Positions 1 to 6,663 of a DNA stretch of 13,539 nucleotides are shown piece by piece (positions within the stretch are counted from its first letter, which is position 1; every line of letters starts with the position of its first letter). The DNA lies in assembly GCA_037189785.1 (NCBI GenBank), contig JBBCIP010000015.1:1-13539 (forward strand), read 5' to 3'. Position numbers and translations under genes: made by a program. This DNA is from Govanella sp037189785 (lineage in GTDB: Bacteria > Pseudomonadota > Alphaproteobacteria > Sphingomonadales > Govanellaceae). Below the pieces are notes generated by a model. That model worked only from the letters and a program-made list of their open reading frames with translations, ran no database searches and had not been told where the DNA came from.

Positions 1-396
1 GGTGCCCGACAAAGTGCGTTTGCAAAAAAAGTTGATGTTCATGTGGGGGAGCGACTCCGTGAACGCCGTAGCCTGATGGGATTTACGCAGGAATCTTTAG
101 CAACCCATCTCAAACTATCTCACCAACAAGTTCAAAAATACGAAACCGGGGCAAACCGCATCAGCGCCGGTCGTCTTTATGAACTGTCTAAAACTCTCGG
201 TGTAACAGTTGCGTATTTCTTCGAAGGGTTTGACGAAAACGAGCCTGTAGCAGAACCAAAGCATGGCGGAACAAACCGCTCAGCAATTGAAATTGCGCAA
301 AATTTTAGCGAGATCAAGGATCCGCAAGTCAAGTCGACGTTATCAAGCCTTGTGAAAATGCTAGCGCAGCACGAGCGCGACCGCACAGAAGGCTAG
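1..396 (+). CDS. XRE-family HTH transcriptional regulator, 5' end outside the window
   Basis: This is the 3' portion of a small DNA-binding regulator. The frame is open from base 1 and ends with TAG at 394-396, giving 131 visible residues. The first GTG, at 43, is probably not the start. It encodes the second valine of a VDVHVG stretch that in related alphaproteobacterial XRE proteins sits about 10-20 residues inside the protein, and the upstream in-frame residues (GARQSAFAKKVDVH) look like part of it. Counting from that GTG, an HTH_3 domain covers roughly residues 4-60. The recognition-helix region is SHQQVQKYETG (26-36), followed by NRISAGRLYELS, both typical of the family. The tail after about residue 62 is hydrophilic and poorly conserved, consistent with a dimerisation or effector segment. 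The target genes cannot be inferred from the sequence. It converges on the dcw operon and has its own terminator, so it is not part of that operon. The family is certain; the biological role is unknown. Confidence 0.88.
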   Translation, partial: GARQSAFAKKVDVHVGERLRERRSLMGFTQESLATHLKLSHQQVQKYETGANRISAGRLYELSKTLGVTVAYFFEGFDENEPVAEPKHGGTNRSAIEIAQNFSEIKDPQVKSTLSSLVKMLAQHERDRTEG

Positions 397-424
397 GAAA
401 AACTTTATCGTCATTGCGTCGCTC

Positions 425-465
425 ATCGCCCCGAGAGTCACTTAACTCTTGGGGCGATTTCTATT
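425..465 (+). terminator. Intrinsic terminator after the XRE regulator gene
   Basis: A 13-bp stem is formed by atcgccccgagag (425-437) and ctcttggggcgat (446-458). It has one G-U wobble and an 8-nt loop, and is followed by the T-rich stretch ttctatt. It starts 28 nt after the TAG stop at 394-396. Stem, spacing and trailing T residues fit a Rho-independent terminator for the upstream plus-strand gene. Confidence 0.85.
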
Positions 466-741
466 CCCCCATATGGATCAATTGACTTGTGCGGCGGAGG
501 ATACATGTATATGTACCGCTAAATACCATTCAGCAGCCGACCGCGATTTATTTAGATGGGCTTGATCAAATTTTTTCATAAGACAAAAAAATCTAATCAC
601 GACACCGATTGAATCATGTTTTTTTGTATATGCCGCTTGATGTTTCGAACATCGAAATACAAACATTTTATTCCTTGTAGGTTGCATATTTTATTTCACG
701 CACAATTATAGCACGCAGCCCATACACCCAAAATCGTCAAA

Positions 742-770
742 TGATTCTCTCGTTCAATGAGTGATTCTCT
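742..770. repeat. Direct repeat TGATTCTCT, two copies 20 bp apart
   Basis: TGATTCTCT occurs at 742-750 and again at 762-770, a 20-bp start-to-start spacing or about two helical turns. Each copy contains GATTC, a GANTC site of the kind methylated by CcrM in most alphaproteobacteria. Spacing of this kind suits a dimeric regulator, but no promoter or gene start is visible next to it. Function is not established. Confidence 0.4.
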
Positions 771-792
771 GTTTAAATCGTTTTATGTGCTG

Positions 793-810
793 ATTGCATT
801 GCCCTGCAAT
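793..810. repeat. Short inverted repeat ATTGCA-N6-TGCAAT
   Basis: A perfect 6-bp inverted repeat with a 6-nt spacer, 22 bp after the TGATTCTCT pair. The geometry is that of an operator half-site pair, but nothing downstream supports a promoter. Confidence 0.35.
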
Positions 811-867
811 TATCACACGTACTCGCCCATAGTATATACGCCAGCTGATGAGGAGCTTGTCTCTATC

Positions 868-906
868 AAATAACAGTGGCTGGAAAATAACAGTGGCTGG
901 AAAATA
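868..906. repeat. 17-bp tandem repeat, about 2.3 copies
   Basis: The unit aaataacagtggctgga repeats with period 17 and no mismatch from 868 to 906; the match breaks at 867 and 907. It probably arose by slippage or recent local duplication in non-coding DNA. Seventeen is not a multiple of three, so the duplication would shift any reading frame, which agrees with the region being non-coding. Confidence 0.85.
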
Positions 907-1016
907 CCTCCAACACCGCTTTCGTCATATCAGCGCTGCGATGAAGATCACGTTCCTATTTTTCAATTCTTACTTTTGTTCTCTTATCCGTGACCTAGGT
1001 ATGGATCGATTAACTG

Positions 1017-1039
1017 ATGCGCCGTCAGGTGTGGCGCAT
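1017..1039. repeat. Hairpin ATGCGCC-N9-GGCGCAT
   Basis: A perfect 7-bp GC-rich stem with a 9-nt loop inside an AT-rich surround. No T-tract follows on either strand, so it is not a convincing intrinsic terminator. It could be a protein site or an isolated repeat remnant. Confidence 0.4.
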
Positions 1040-1194
1040 GATCCAATTCAAAAGTAATAAGCAAGAACAGACCGGCCATGATCGGAGGAGAGAGACAACA
1101 GTCGACCCCCTCAGTGTGGAGTATGGGCTGGACACCGACGCCCGTTAGACTGTCCTGATATATCGCAGCATATAACGAAAAATACGTCATCAAT

Positions 1195-1206
1195 ACTATT
1201 AATAGT
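1195..1206. repeat. Perfect 12-bp palindrome ACTATTAATAGT
   Basis: An uninterrupted 12-bp palindrome in AT-rich DNA. In such DNA short palindromes arise by chance easily, and no adjacent gene start gives it meaning. Confidence 0.3.
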
Positions 1207-1612
1207 AGGCGCACCGAATTCAATATCGCTAGAGATTTGTCCAGCCCACTCCCGCTGTCGTGCAAAGATCCACGCGCCGAAATCACCCTTAAAATTTTTC
1301 GCCTGCTTATCGTCAGTCGCGGGATTTTTTAATCGCGATCACTGTTCATGACATCAATGTCATTCAAAATATGAGGGCGTCGGCAGTGTTCGCCGCCACA
1401 TCACCATAACGGCCGACACCGTATGATTATCGTCGCTGCCTGTTAAGGCTGCCGGTGTTGTAACCTTGACCGCTATGGGAAATATGCTCTGAACTGTCGC
1501 GGACATAATCCCGATAGGTTTAAAAAGACTATTCATGATGCTTATGGCTAGCTTAACAAAACTCGCTCCAAAATGGATGCGGTGAGCGATGAGCGAAGTG
1601 TGTTCAGACAAC

Positions 1613-1649
1613 AAAAAACGGCCCGAAAGTTTCCTTTCGGACCGTTTTT
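1613..1649 (-). terminator. Intrinsic terminator of the dcw operon, downstream of ftsZ
   Basis: On the minus strand the RNA forms a 15-bp stem with a GAAA tetraloop: aaaacggtccgaaag (1648-1634 read in reverse), the loop at 1633-1630, then ctttcgggccgtttt (1629-1615) with one U-G wobble. A run of six T residues (complement of 1613-1618) spans the base of the stem and its 3' edge. It lies about 80 nt after the ftsZ stop. The plus strand has a T5 run at 1645-1649, so it may also act in the other direction, but there the wobble becomes a C-A mismatch. It implies that the dcw transcript ends after ftsZ. Confidence 0.9.
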
Positions 1650-1730
1650 ATCATTAAGCGCGACGGCGGAGATCGCCATTCACTCACTTAAAACCGCCGC
1701 AACTCAATGACAACTCAACAGCGTTGCAGC

Positions 1731-3293
1731 TTAGTTGGCTTGACGACGCAAAAACGTTGGAATTTCCAACTGATCTTCAAGCTTGCGCGCAGCTGGCGTG
1801 ATGCGATCTTCAGTCGTCGCACGGCCGATATTGGCTGTCGGCTCGACCCGTGCGGGTTGCGCTGGGGCTACAGCCGCAGCAGCCTTGCGCTCGAACAAAT
1901 CCGGCTCAGGAGCGGCGCGTTCGATCTTCGGCTCGGCTTTGACTTCGGCACGACGGCCCCGCCCAGTCACACGTTCAAACCAAGACAGGTTTTCGCGGAC
2001 CGGAGCAGTGTCTTCCCGCACCTCAGGCACAGCGCCGTTGGTGAATGCTGCTTCCGCATAGGCATCCGGACGGCCGACCGGCTCCAAGGATGGAGTTTTT
2101 GGTTCCATCGGTACTGCGGCAACAAAAGCTGCATCAGTTTCAGCCGCAACGGCTTCCACATAGGCTTCATCAGCAGCTTCTGTAACTTCGGCTACTGCAA
2201 CCACCTCAACCGGTGCCTCTTCAACAGCAGCGGCAGCCACAGCAACGTCTTCAGTGCGGGCCGACTTGTCGAAATTTACAGCACGCAGAACAACGCTGTC
2301 GCGGACAGAGATCGTTGCAGCAGGATCAGCGGCTTCGATACCGGTCGCCACAACGGATACCCGCATCCGGCCGTTGAGATTTTCATCAAGGGCTGAACCG
2401 ACCAGGATATTGGCTTCCGGATCGACTTCGCTACGAATGCGATTGGCGGCTTCGTCAACTTCATAAAGGGTCAAATCCATACCGCCGGTGATGTTGATCA
2501 GAACGCCACGGGCCCCCTTCATCGACACTTCATCCAGAAGCGGGTTGGAAATGGCCGCTTCGGCTGCTTCAAGCGCACGGTTTTCGCCTTCGGCTTCACC
2601 GGTGCCCATCATGGCTTTACCCATTTCACTCATCACCGTCCGCACGTCGGCGAAGTCGAGGTTAACGAGACCAGGCATGACCATCAGGTCGGTGATGCTG
2701 CGAACGCCCGATTGCAGCACTTCATCGGCCATAGCAAAAGCGTCGGCAAATGTGGTGCGCTCGTTGGCGACCCGGAACAGATTTTGGTTTGGAATGATGA
2801 TCAGTGTATCGACGTATTTTTGCAGTTCGGCGATGCCTTCCTCGGCCAAGCGCATGCGTTTGGCGCCTTCAAATTGGAACGGCTTGGTCACGACACCAAC
2901 GGTCAGCATACCGGCTTCACGACCCATGCGCGCGATCACCGGAGCAGCACCGGTCCCGGTCCCACCACCCATACCGGCGGTGATGAACAGCATGTGGCTG
3001 CCACCGAGATGCTCCATAACTTGTTGCATCGTTTCTTCGGCTGCGGCACGGCCCACTTCAGGGCGGGCACCGGCACCCAAGCCTTGGGTCAAAGTACCAC
3101 CCAATTGGATGCGACGGTCAGCCTTGGAATGAAGCAAAGCTTGGGCATCGGTATTGGCGACAACAAAGTCGACACCCAACAAATTGGCTTTGATCATGTT
3201 GTTGACGGCGTTGCCGCCAGCGCCGCCGACACCGATCACGGTAATCTTTGGCTTGAGCTCGGTCAGCTCGGGCATTGTCAGAGTGATAGTCAT
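1731..3293 (-). CDS. ftsZ: Cell division protein FtsZ
   Basis: Tubulin-like GTPase that polymerises into the cytokinetic Z ring at midcell. The 520-residue protein has a short N-terminal tail and then ITVIGVGGAGGNAVNNMI (about 17-34), which starts the nucleotide-binding fold. The tubulin signature GGGTGTG is at 109-115, and the synergy (T7) loop NLDFADV at 211-217 supplies Asp213 and Asp216. The globular core ends near 320. A linker of about 185 residues follows, first Ala/Val/Glu-rich, with an FERVTGRGRR motif at 439-448. The conserved C-terminal peptide EIPTFLRRQAN (510-520) should bind FtsA. The long linker makes the protein longer than E. coli FtsZ (383 aa), which is usual in alphaproteobacteria. 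The ATG at 3293 is supported by GGAGA with a 7-nt spacer. It is the last gene of the operon, 100 nt after ftsA; the gap contains tandem repeats and could hold its own promoter. Confidence 0.98.
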   Translation of the reverse strand: MTITLTMPELTELKPKITVIGVGGAGGNAVNNMIKANLLGVDFVVANTDAQALLHSKADRRIQLGGTLTQGLGAGARPEVGRAAAEETMQQVMEHLGGSHMLFITAGMGGGTGTGAAPVIARMGREAGMLTVGVVTKPFQFEGAKRMRLAEEGIAELQKYVDTLIIIPNQNLFRVANERTTFADAFAMADEVLQSGVRSITDLMVMPGLVNLDFADVRTVMSEMGKAMMGTGEAEGENRALEAAEAAISNPLLDEVSMKGARGVLINITGGMDLTLYEVDEAANRIRSEVDPEANILVGSALDENLNGRMRVSVVATGIEAADPAATISVRDSVVLRAVNFDKSARTEDVAVAAAAVEEAPVEVVAVAEVTEAADEAYVEAVAAETDAAFVAAVPMEPKTPSLEPVGRPDAYAEAAFTNGAVPEVREDTAPVRENLSWFERVTGRGRRAEVKAEPKIERAAPEPDLFERKAAAAVAPAQPARVEPTANIGRATTEDRITPAARKLEDQLEIPTFLRRQAN

Positions 3294-3300
3294 TTGGCGA

Positions 3301-3305
3301 TCTCC
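3301..3305 (-). promoter_or_regulatory. Ribosome binding site of ftsZ
   Basis: GGAGA on the minus strand, 7 nt upstream of the ATG. It supports the N-terminus starting MTITLTMPEL rather than the internal Met at residue 7. Confidence 0.75.
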
Positions 3306-3335
3306 GTTTTTACCTGTCGTCTGTTACGTACGTTG

Positions 3336-3389
3336 TATTTAGAGAATTTTGGGTATTTAGAGAGTTTTGGGTACTTAGAGAGTTTTGGG
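3336..3389. repeat. 18-bp tandem repeat, three copies, in the ftsA-ftsZ gap
   Basis: Three contiguous 18-bp units lie at 3336-3353, 3354-3371 and 3372-3389. The plus-strand consensus is tatttagagagttttggg. Unit 1 differs from it by one base (gaa for gag) and unit 3 by one base (tac for tat). The array starts 4 nt after the ftsA stop codon (3394-3396) and fills over half of the 100-nt gap before ftsZ. It is AT-rich compared with the flanking genes. It could be a regulator array controlling ftsZ, part of a promoter region, or a simple minisatellite; the sequence does not decide. Confidence 0.9.
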
Positions 3390-3393
3390 GTCG

Positions 3394-4629
3394 TTAGAAG
3401 TTATCTTTGAACCAGCGCCCGACCCTGGCGAAACGCCCGCTCGATTCCATCAGCTGAGGCCGTGCATAGGCCTCAACGGGCCCGCTCACGGCATAGGATA
3501 AAAGACCGGCGCAGGTCGAGAACGCCGGCCCTTGGGTTACATCGGCCAGACCGGCCACCGTCAACGGGTGTCCGATCCGCACGCGTTTATCGAGCACGCG
3601 CGTCGCAAGGTCGCGCAAGCCCGGCATTTGTGACGCCCCGCCGGTCAACACCACACGGCGACCGGCGATTTGGTCGAAGCCGCTTTGAATCAAGCGCTCA
3701 CGCACCAGTTCCAGGGTTTCCTCAAGACGTGGGCGAATGATGCCGGTCAACATGGAGCGTGGAATCCGGCTGACACTGTCGCCGTCGCTTTCGCCCATTT
3801 GCGGCACATCGATGGTTTCGCGATCGTCGGACGCCGAAGCGATGGCGCTGCCGAACAATGTCTTCATCCGTTCGGCGTGATAGACCGGCGTCAACAGACC
3901 ACGGGCGATGTCATTGGTGACATGATTGCCGCCGACCGGCACCATGTCGGTATACGCCATGGCGCCGTTCAAGAACACGGCGATCGAGGTCGTGCCGCCG
4001 CCCATATCCAACAGAATGACGCCCAAATCTTTTTCGTCTTCGACCAGACACGACAGCCCAGCGGCATAAGGCGACGCCACAAAGCTCGCAACACGCAGAT
4101 GGCCGCGCACCACACAGGCTTCCAAATTCCGGATCGGACCGGGCGCCGCGGTGACCAAATGCATATCGACACCGAGCCGTTCACCGATCAACCCGCGCGG
4201 CTCCTTCACGCCGTCGGCGCCGTCGACCGTATAGGCAACCGGGACGGCATGGATGATTTCCCGACCGGCGGCATCGAAAGCGGCCCGGCCACAGTCGAGC
4301 ACATGTTGGATATCGACTTGACCGATTTCATGACCGGCCACGGACACATCGACCGAAACCGCCTCAGACCGCAAATCGCCGGTGGTTAAATTGACATAGA
4401 CTTGATCGATGGGAACGCCGGCCATCCGTTCAGCGCTGTCGACGGCGGCGCGGATCGACACCTCGGTTTCTTCCATGTCGACGACGGCGCCCGCTTTAAT
4501 TCCGGTGGAAACTTGGTGCCCAATACCGATGATCCGCACCCCGCTATCGGTCAGACGTGCAATAAAGCAGCAGACCTTTGAGGTACCGACATCCAAAGCC
4601 GCGATGATTTTATCGCGATGGGCAGCCAT
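3394..4629 (-). CDS. ftsA: Cell division protein FtsA, actin-like Z-ring membrane tether
   Basis: Actin-fold ATPase that binds the FtsZ C-terminal peptide, anchors the Z ring to the inner membrane and recruits later divisome proteins. The 411 residues show the phosphate-1 motif ALDVGTSKV (11-19), an SHS2-type 1C subdomain around 84-165, phosphate-2 ILLDMGGGTTS (205-215) and the adenosine motif VVLTGGASQMPGL (326-338). The C-terminal amphipathic membrane-targeting helix is RFARVGRWFKDNF (399-411). Length is normal for the family. It starts 1 nt after the ftsQ stop with GGGAGG about 11 nt upstream, so it is cotranscribed and probably translationally coupled with ftsQ. Having FtsA with an intact helix, and the matching FtsZ end peptide next door, indicates a complete tethering pair. 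Confidence 0.98.
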   Translation of the reverse strand: MAAHRDKIIAALDVGTSKVCCFIARLTDSGVRIIGIGHQVSTGIKAGAVVDMEETEVSIRAAVDSAERMAGVPIDQVYVNLTTGDLRSEAVSVDVSVAGHEIGQVDIQHVLDCGRAAFDAAGREIIHAVPVAYTVDGADGVKEPRGLIGERLGVDMHLVTAAPGPIRNLEACVVRGHLRVASFVASPYAAGLSCLVEDEKDLGVILLDMGGGTTSIAVFLNGAMAYTDMVPVGGNHVTNDIARGLLTPVYHAERMKTLFGSAIASASDDRETIDVPQMGESDGDSVSRIPRSMLTGIIRPRLEETLELVRERLIQSGFDQIAGRRVVLTGGASQMPGLRDLATRVLDKRVRIGHPLTVAGLADVTQGPAFSTCAGLLSYAVSGPVEAYARPQLMESSGRFARVGRWFKDNF

Positions 4630-4630
4630 T

Positions 4631-5764
4631 CTAGACGTTTCCTCCCTTACCCTTTGCGGCTTCTGCCGCCTCCCGTCGCCGGTCCAGCTCGTCTTTGGTC
4701 AAACGCAACACCAAACGGTCGGCCTGACGCAAATCAATCACATTGATCTCTCGTGCAAGAAGGTGATGGTCCCGCTCAAGCTCGGCCAATTTGCGCCAAG
4801 CCGTCGTTGTATCGTCTTCTGGAAGGCGAGCCCTGATGCCGTTTGCAAACACGATGTCCCAGCGTCTTTCCCCGACCCGAACAGCGGCTTTGATCAGCTT
4901 CGCCATGTCGGGTTCCGAGTTCAGAATGGGCATCAGGTCAGCAGCAGCATGTTCGGCACCCTTCCCTACAACTTGTGGCAAATCACTCCACGCATCAAGA
5001 TCTAGTGATGTTATAGGATGTCCCGAATCATCAATCAATGTCAGGTTTCCATTTCTTTGCCATAAAGCGACAGGTTTTCGCTCTTCAATGACGATTGAGA
5101 TGGTATTTGGCAGCTCGCGGGCCACGGCAACCGATTTTACCCAGCCGATGGACTCAATTCGTGACCGGATATCGTCGGGATCGATCGCAAAAATCGGTGT
5201 CCCCGATGGCGCCGCCAACACTTCCCGCACCTCGGCGTCGCTGAGCCGCGTCGTGCCAGCGATCTTCACATTTTCGACCACCAGCCCGGCATAAACCGAT
5301 TGCTTCAACGCGAACGACGAAAACGATGTCCCAAGACCACCAAATGTTCCCGCCCGCCAGGCGACGAAGGCAGCAATCGCCGTCACCAACAACACCGTCG
5401 GCATGACGATACGACGCAGGTTATGGGCACGGCGTCGACGCAACAGATCTTCGCCACGGCGATAGCGCTCCTCGCCATAAGTTTCACTATTCGTCAAATC
5501 AGCCAACCGGCCTTCGCCCCGGCGCAACTCGGCCAAGCGCGGATCGGACAAACTGGTCAAGCGATTGACCGGCATCGCCGCCGTGGTTGCGGCAAATTGT
5601 GGTTCGGCCCGGTCAGCGGCGTGATCGCCGGCACGCTCCATCTCTGGCCGCGCCGCAAACGTCGGCTCCGACCGATAGGCGCTGCGCATGTCCGGCTCGA
5701 CCCGCAATTCCGGCCTGCGCTGCGACTTGCTGTCGGCGCCCGGAAAGTCCCGCTCCGCTTTCAT
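4631..5764 (-). CDS. ftsQ: Cell division protein FtsQ
   Basis: Bitopic inner-membrane divisome protein that connects early cytoplasmic components with the periplasmic FtsB/FtsL and FtsW/FtsI synthase complex. From the chosen start it has 377 residues. A charged, probably disordered cytoplasmic region spans about 1-118 and ends in an Arg-rich stretch. One transmembrane helix is at about 119-136. A POTRA domain covers about 161-230 (VVENVKIAGTTRLSDAEVREVL to IEERKPVALW), followed by the beta domain and a charged tail rich in Arg, Glu and Lys. The cytoplasmic part is long compared with E. coli FtsQ, whose N-terminus is about 25 residues. The start at 5764 is preferred over an in-frame ATG at 5794: it overlaps the ddl stop as ATGA and has AGGAG 7 nt upstream. 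Around 4961-5100 base composition falls to about 42% G+C by hand count. Confidence 0.95.
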   Translation of the reverse strand: MKAERDFPGADSKSQRRPELRVEPDMRSAYRSEPTFAARPEMERAGDHAADRAEPQFAATTAAMPVNRLTSLSDPRLAELRRGEGRLADLTNSETYGEERYRRGEDLLRRRRAHNLRRIVMPTVLLVTAIAAFVAWRAGTFGGLGTSFSSFALKQSVYAGLVVENVKIAGTTRLSDAEVREVLAAPSGTPIFAIDPDDIRSRIESIGWVKSVAVARELPNTISIVIEERKPVALWQRNGNLTLIDDSGHPITSLDLDAWSDLPQVVGKGAEHAAADLMPILNSEPDMAKLIKAAVRVGERRWDIVFANGIRARLPEDDTTTAWRKLAELERDHHLLAREINVIDLRQADRLVLRLTKDELDRRREAAEAAKGKGGNV

Positions 5765-6663
5765 CGTTCCACTCCTGCATCTTCCACAAGCCACGACACT
5801 AAATCGGCAAAACTGATGCCCTGATGCGCGGCGATTTCCGGCACCAAGGACAACGGCGTCATGCCCGGTTGGGTATTGGTTTCAAGGATGTAAAATTGGT
5901 CGCCGTCATAACGGAAATCCGACCGGGTCACACCGCGACAGCCGAGCGCCTTATGCGCCCGCTCGGCGTAATCCATGACCGTGGCATAAGCCTCGGCCGC
6001 GATCGGCGCCGGCATGATATGATCGGCAAGCCCCGCCGTGTATTTGGCGGCATAATCGTAGAACCCACTTTTCGGGCGAATTTCAATGGCGCCGAGCGCC
6101 TTGCCGTCCATCACCGCGACCTGGATTTCCTGGCCGGCAATGTAGCGTTCGATCAAGATACGGTCGGCTTTGGGCAGACGATCATCATCGCCTTTCCAAT
6201 TGTCGCCCGGGTTGACGATAAACACCCCGACGCTCGACCCTTCATTGAGCGGCTTGACCACGAACGGCCGGTCCATCGGTTCCGCGGCCAACAAATCGGC
6301 GCGCGACACGATCCGGCCTTCGGCGCAGGGGATCCCGGCATCGAGAAAAAGATGCTTCGCCGCCGGCTTGTCCATCGCCACAGCCGAGGCCAAAACGCCC
6401 GAATGGGTGTATGGAATATTCATCACTTCGAGCAATCCTTGGATCGCCCCATCTTCACCCCAGCGGCCATGCAAGGCATTGAACACGACATCGGGTTTGA
6501 CCTCGGCCAAACGCGCCGCCAACGACCGATCGGCGTCGATCTCGGTCACTTTATATCCGCACTCGCGCAACGCCTTGGCCACAGCCGCGCCGGATACCAA
6601 GGACACCTCACGCTCGGTTGACCATCCCCCCATCAATACTGCCACATGGGATTTCGCACTCAT
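5761..6663 (-). CDS. ddl: D-alanine--D-alanine ligase
   Basis: ATP-grasp enzyme that joins two D-alanines in the cytoplasm; MurF then adds the dipeptide to the UDP-MurNAc-tripeptide. The 300-residue length is typical of the DdlB class. Visible motifs are STEREVSLVSG with catalytic Glu18, ALHGRWGEDGAIQGLLE (63-79), KPLNEGSSVGV (137-147) with Ser144, and the omega-loop FYDYAAKY (201-208). TRSDFRYDG (246-254) carries the substrate-binding Arg247, and ETNTQPGMTPLSLVPE (261-276) carries the magnesium-binding Glu261 and Asn263. The YDYAAKY loop matches D-Ala-D-Ala ligases, not the D-Ala-D-Lac (VanA-like) enzymes. The start overlaps the murB stop as ATGA and the end overlaps ftsQ as ATGA, so translation is probably coupled on both sides. 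Placement between murB and ftsQ is the classic dcw position. Confidence 0.97.
   Translation of the reverse strand: MSAKSHVAVLMGGWSTEREVSLVSGAAVAKALRECGYKVTEIDADRSLAARLAEVKPDVVFNALHGRWGEDGAIQGLLEVMNIPYTHSGVLASAVAMDKPAAKHLFLDAGIPCAEGRIVSRADLLAAEPMDRPFVVKPLNEGSSVGVFIVNPGDNWKGDDDRLPKADRILIERYIAGQEIQVAVMDGKALGAIEIRPKSGFYDYAAKYTAGLADHIMPAPIAAEAYATVMDYAERAHKALGCRGVTRSDFRYDGDQFYILETNTQPGMTPLSLVPEIAAHQGISFADLVSWLVEDAGVER
5772..5776 (-). promoter_or_regulatory. Ribosome binding site that fixes the ftsQ start
   Basis: AGGAG on the minus strand, 7 nt before the ATG at 5764. It lies inside the end of ddl and favours the MKAERDFPGADS N-terminus over the 10-residue longer reading. Confidence 0.75.

Larger units (their letters stand above)
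466..1612. other. AT-rich gene-poor region between the regulator and the dcw terminator
   Basis: About 1.15 kb without a gene I can support. By hand count 541-720 is about 33% G+C, far below the dcw genes. Small open frames exist: 478-687 minus, 848-1057 plus, 984-1286 minus and 1360-1614 minus. None has a recognisable domain, and I saw no convincing Shine-Dalgarno sequence for them. The 984-1286 frame has two hydrophobic stretches and could at most be a small membrane protein starting at GTG. The region does hold a 17-bp tandem repeat (868-906), a direct repeat around two GATTC sites (742-770), and short palindromes at 793-810, 1017-1039 and 1195-1206. I see no tRNA, no transposase fragment and no clear promoter. 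It may be decayed former coding sequence or an old insertion, but the sequence alone does not show which. Confidence 0.6.

Noticed and set aside
984..1286. Small membrane protein on the minus strand starting at GTG
   Set aside because: Two hydrophobic stretches are visible, but the only upstream AAGG is directly against the start and no family is recognised, so I did not call a CDS.
1360..1614. 84-codon minus-strand frame running from the terminator into the AT-rich region
   Set aside because: It begins inside the terminator stem region, has no domain and no convincing ribosome binding site.
3336..3389. Possible CRISPR array
   Set aside because: The three units are contiguous with no spacers, and no cas gene is present.
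1707..3410. Several long plus-strand frames opposite ftsZ
   Set aside because: All are antisense shadows of ftsZ. None has a recognisable domain, and their frames follow the third-position bias of ftsZ.
5765..5794. Ten-residue longer start for ftsQ
   Set aside because: The ATG at 5764 overlaps the ddl stop as ATGA and has AGGAG at 7 nt; the 5794 start would overlap ddl by 34 nt.
5761..6663. D-Ala-D-Lac (glycopeptide resistance type) ligase
   Set aside because: The omega loop FYDYAAKY and the dcw position fit an ordinary D-Ala-D-Ala ligase.
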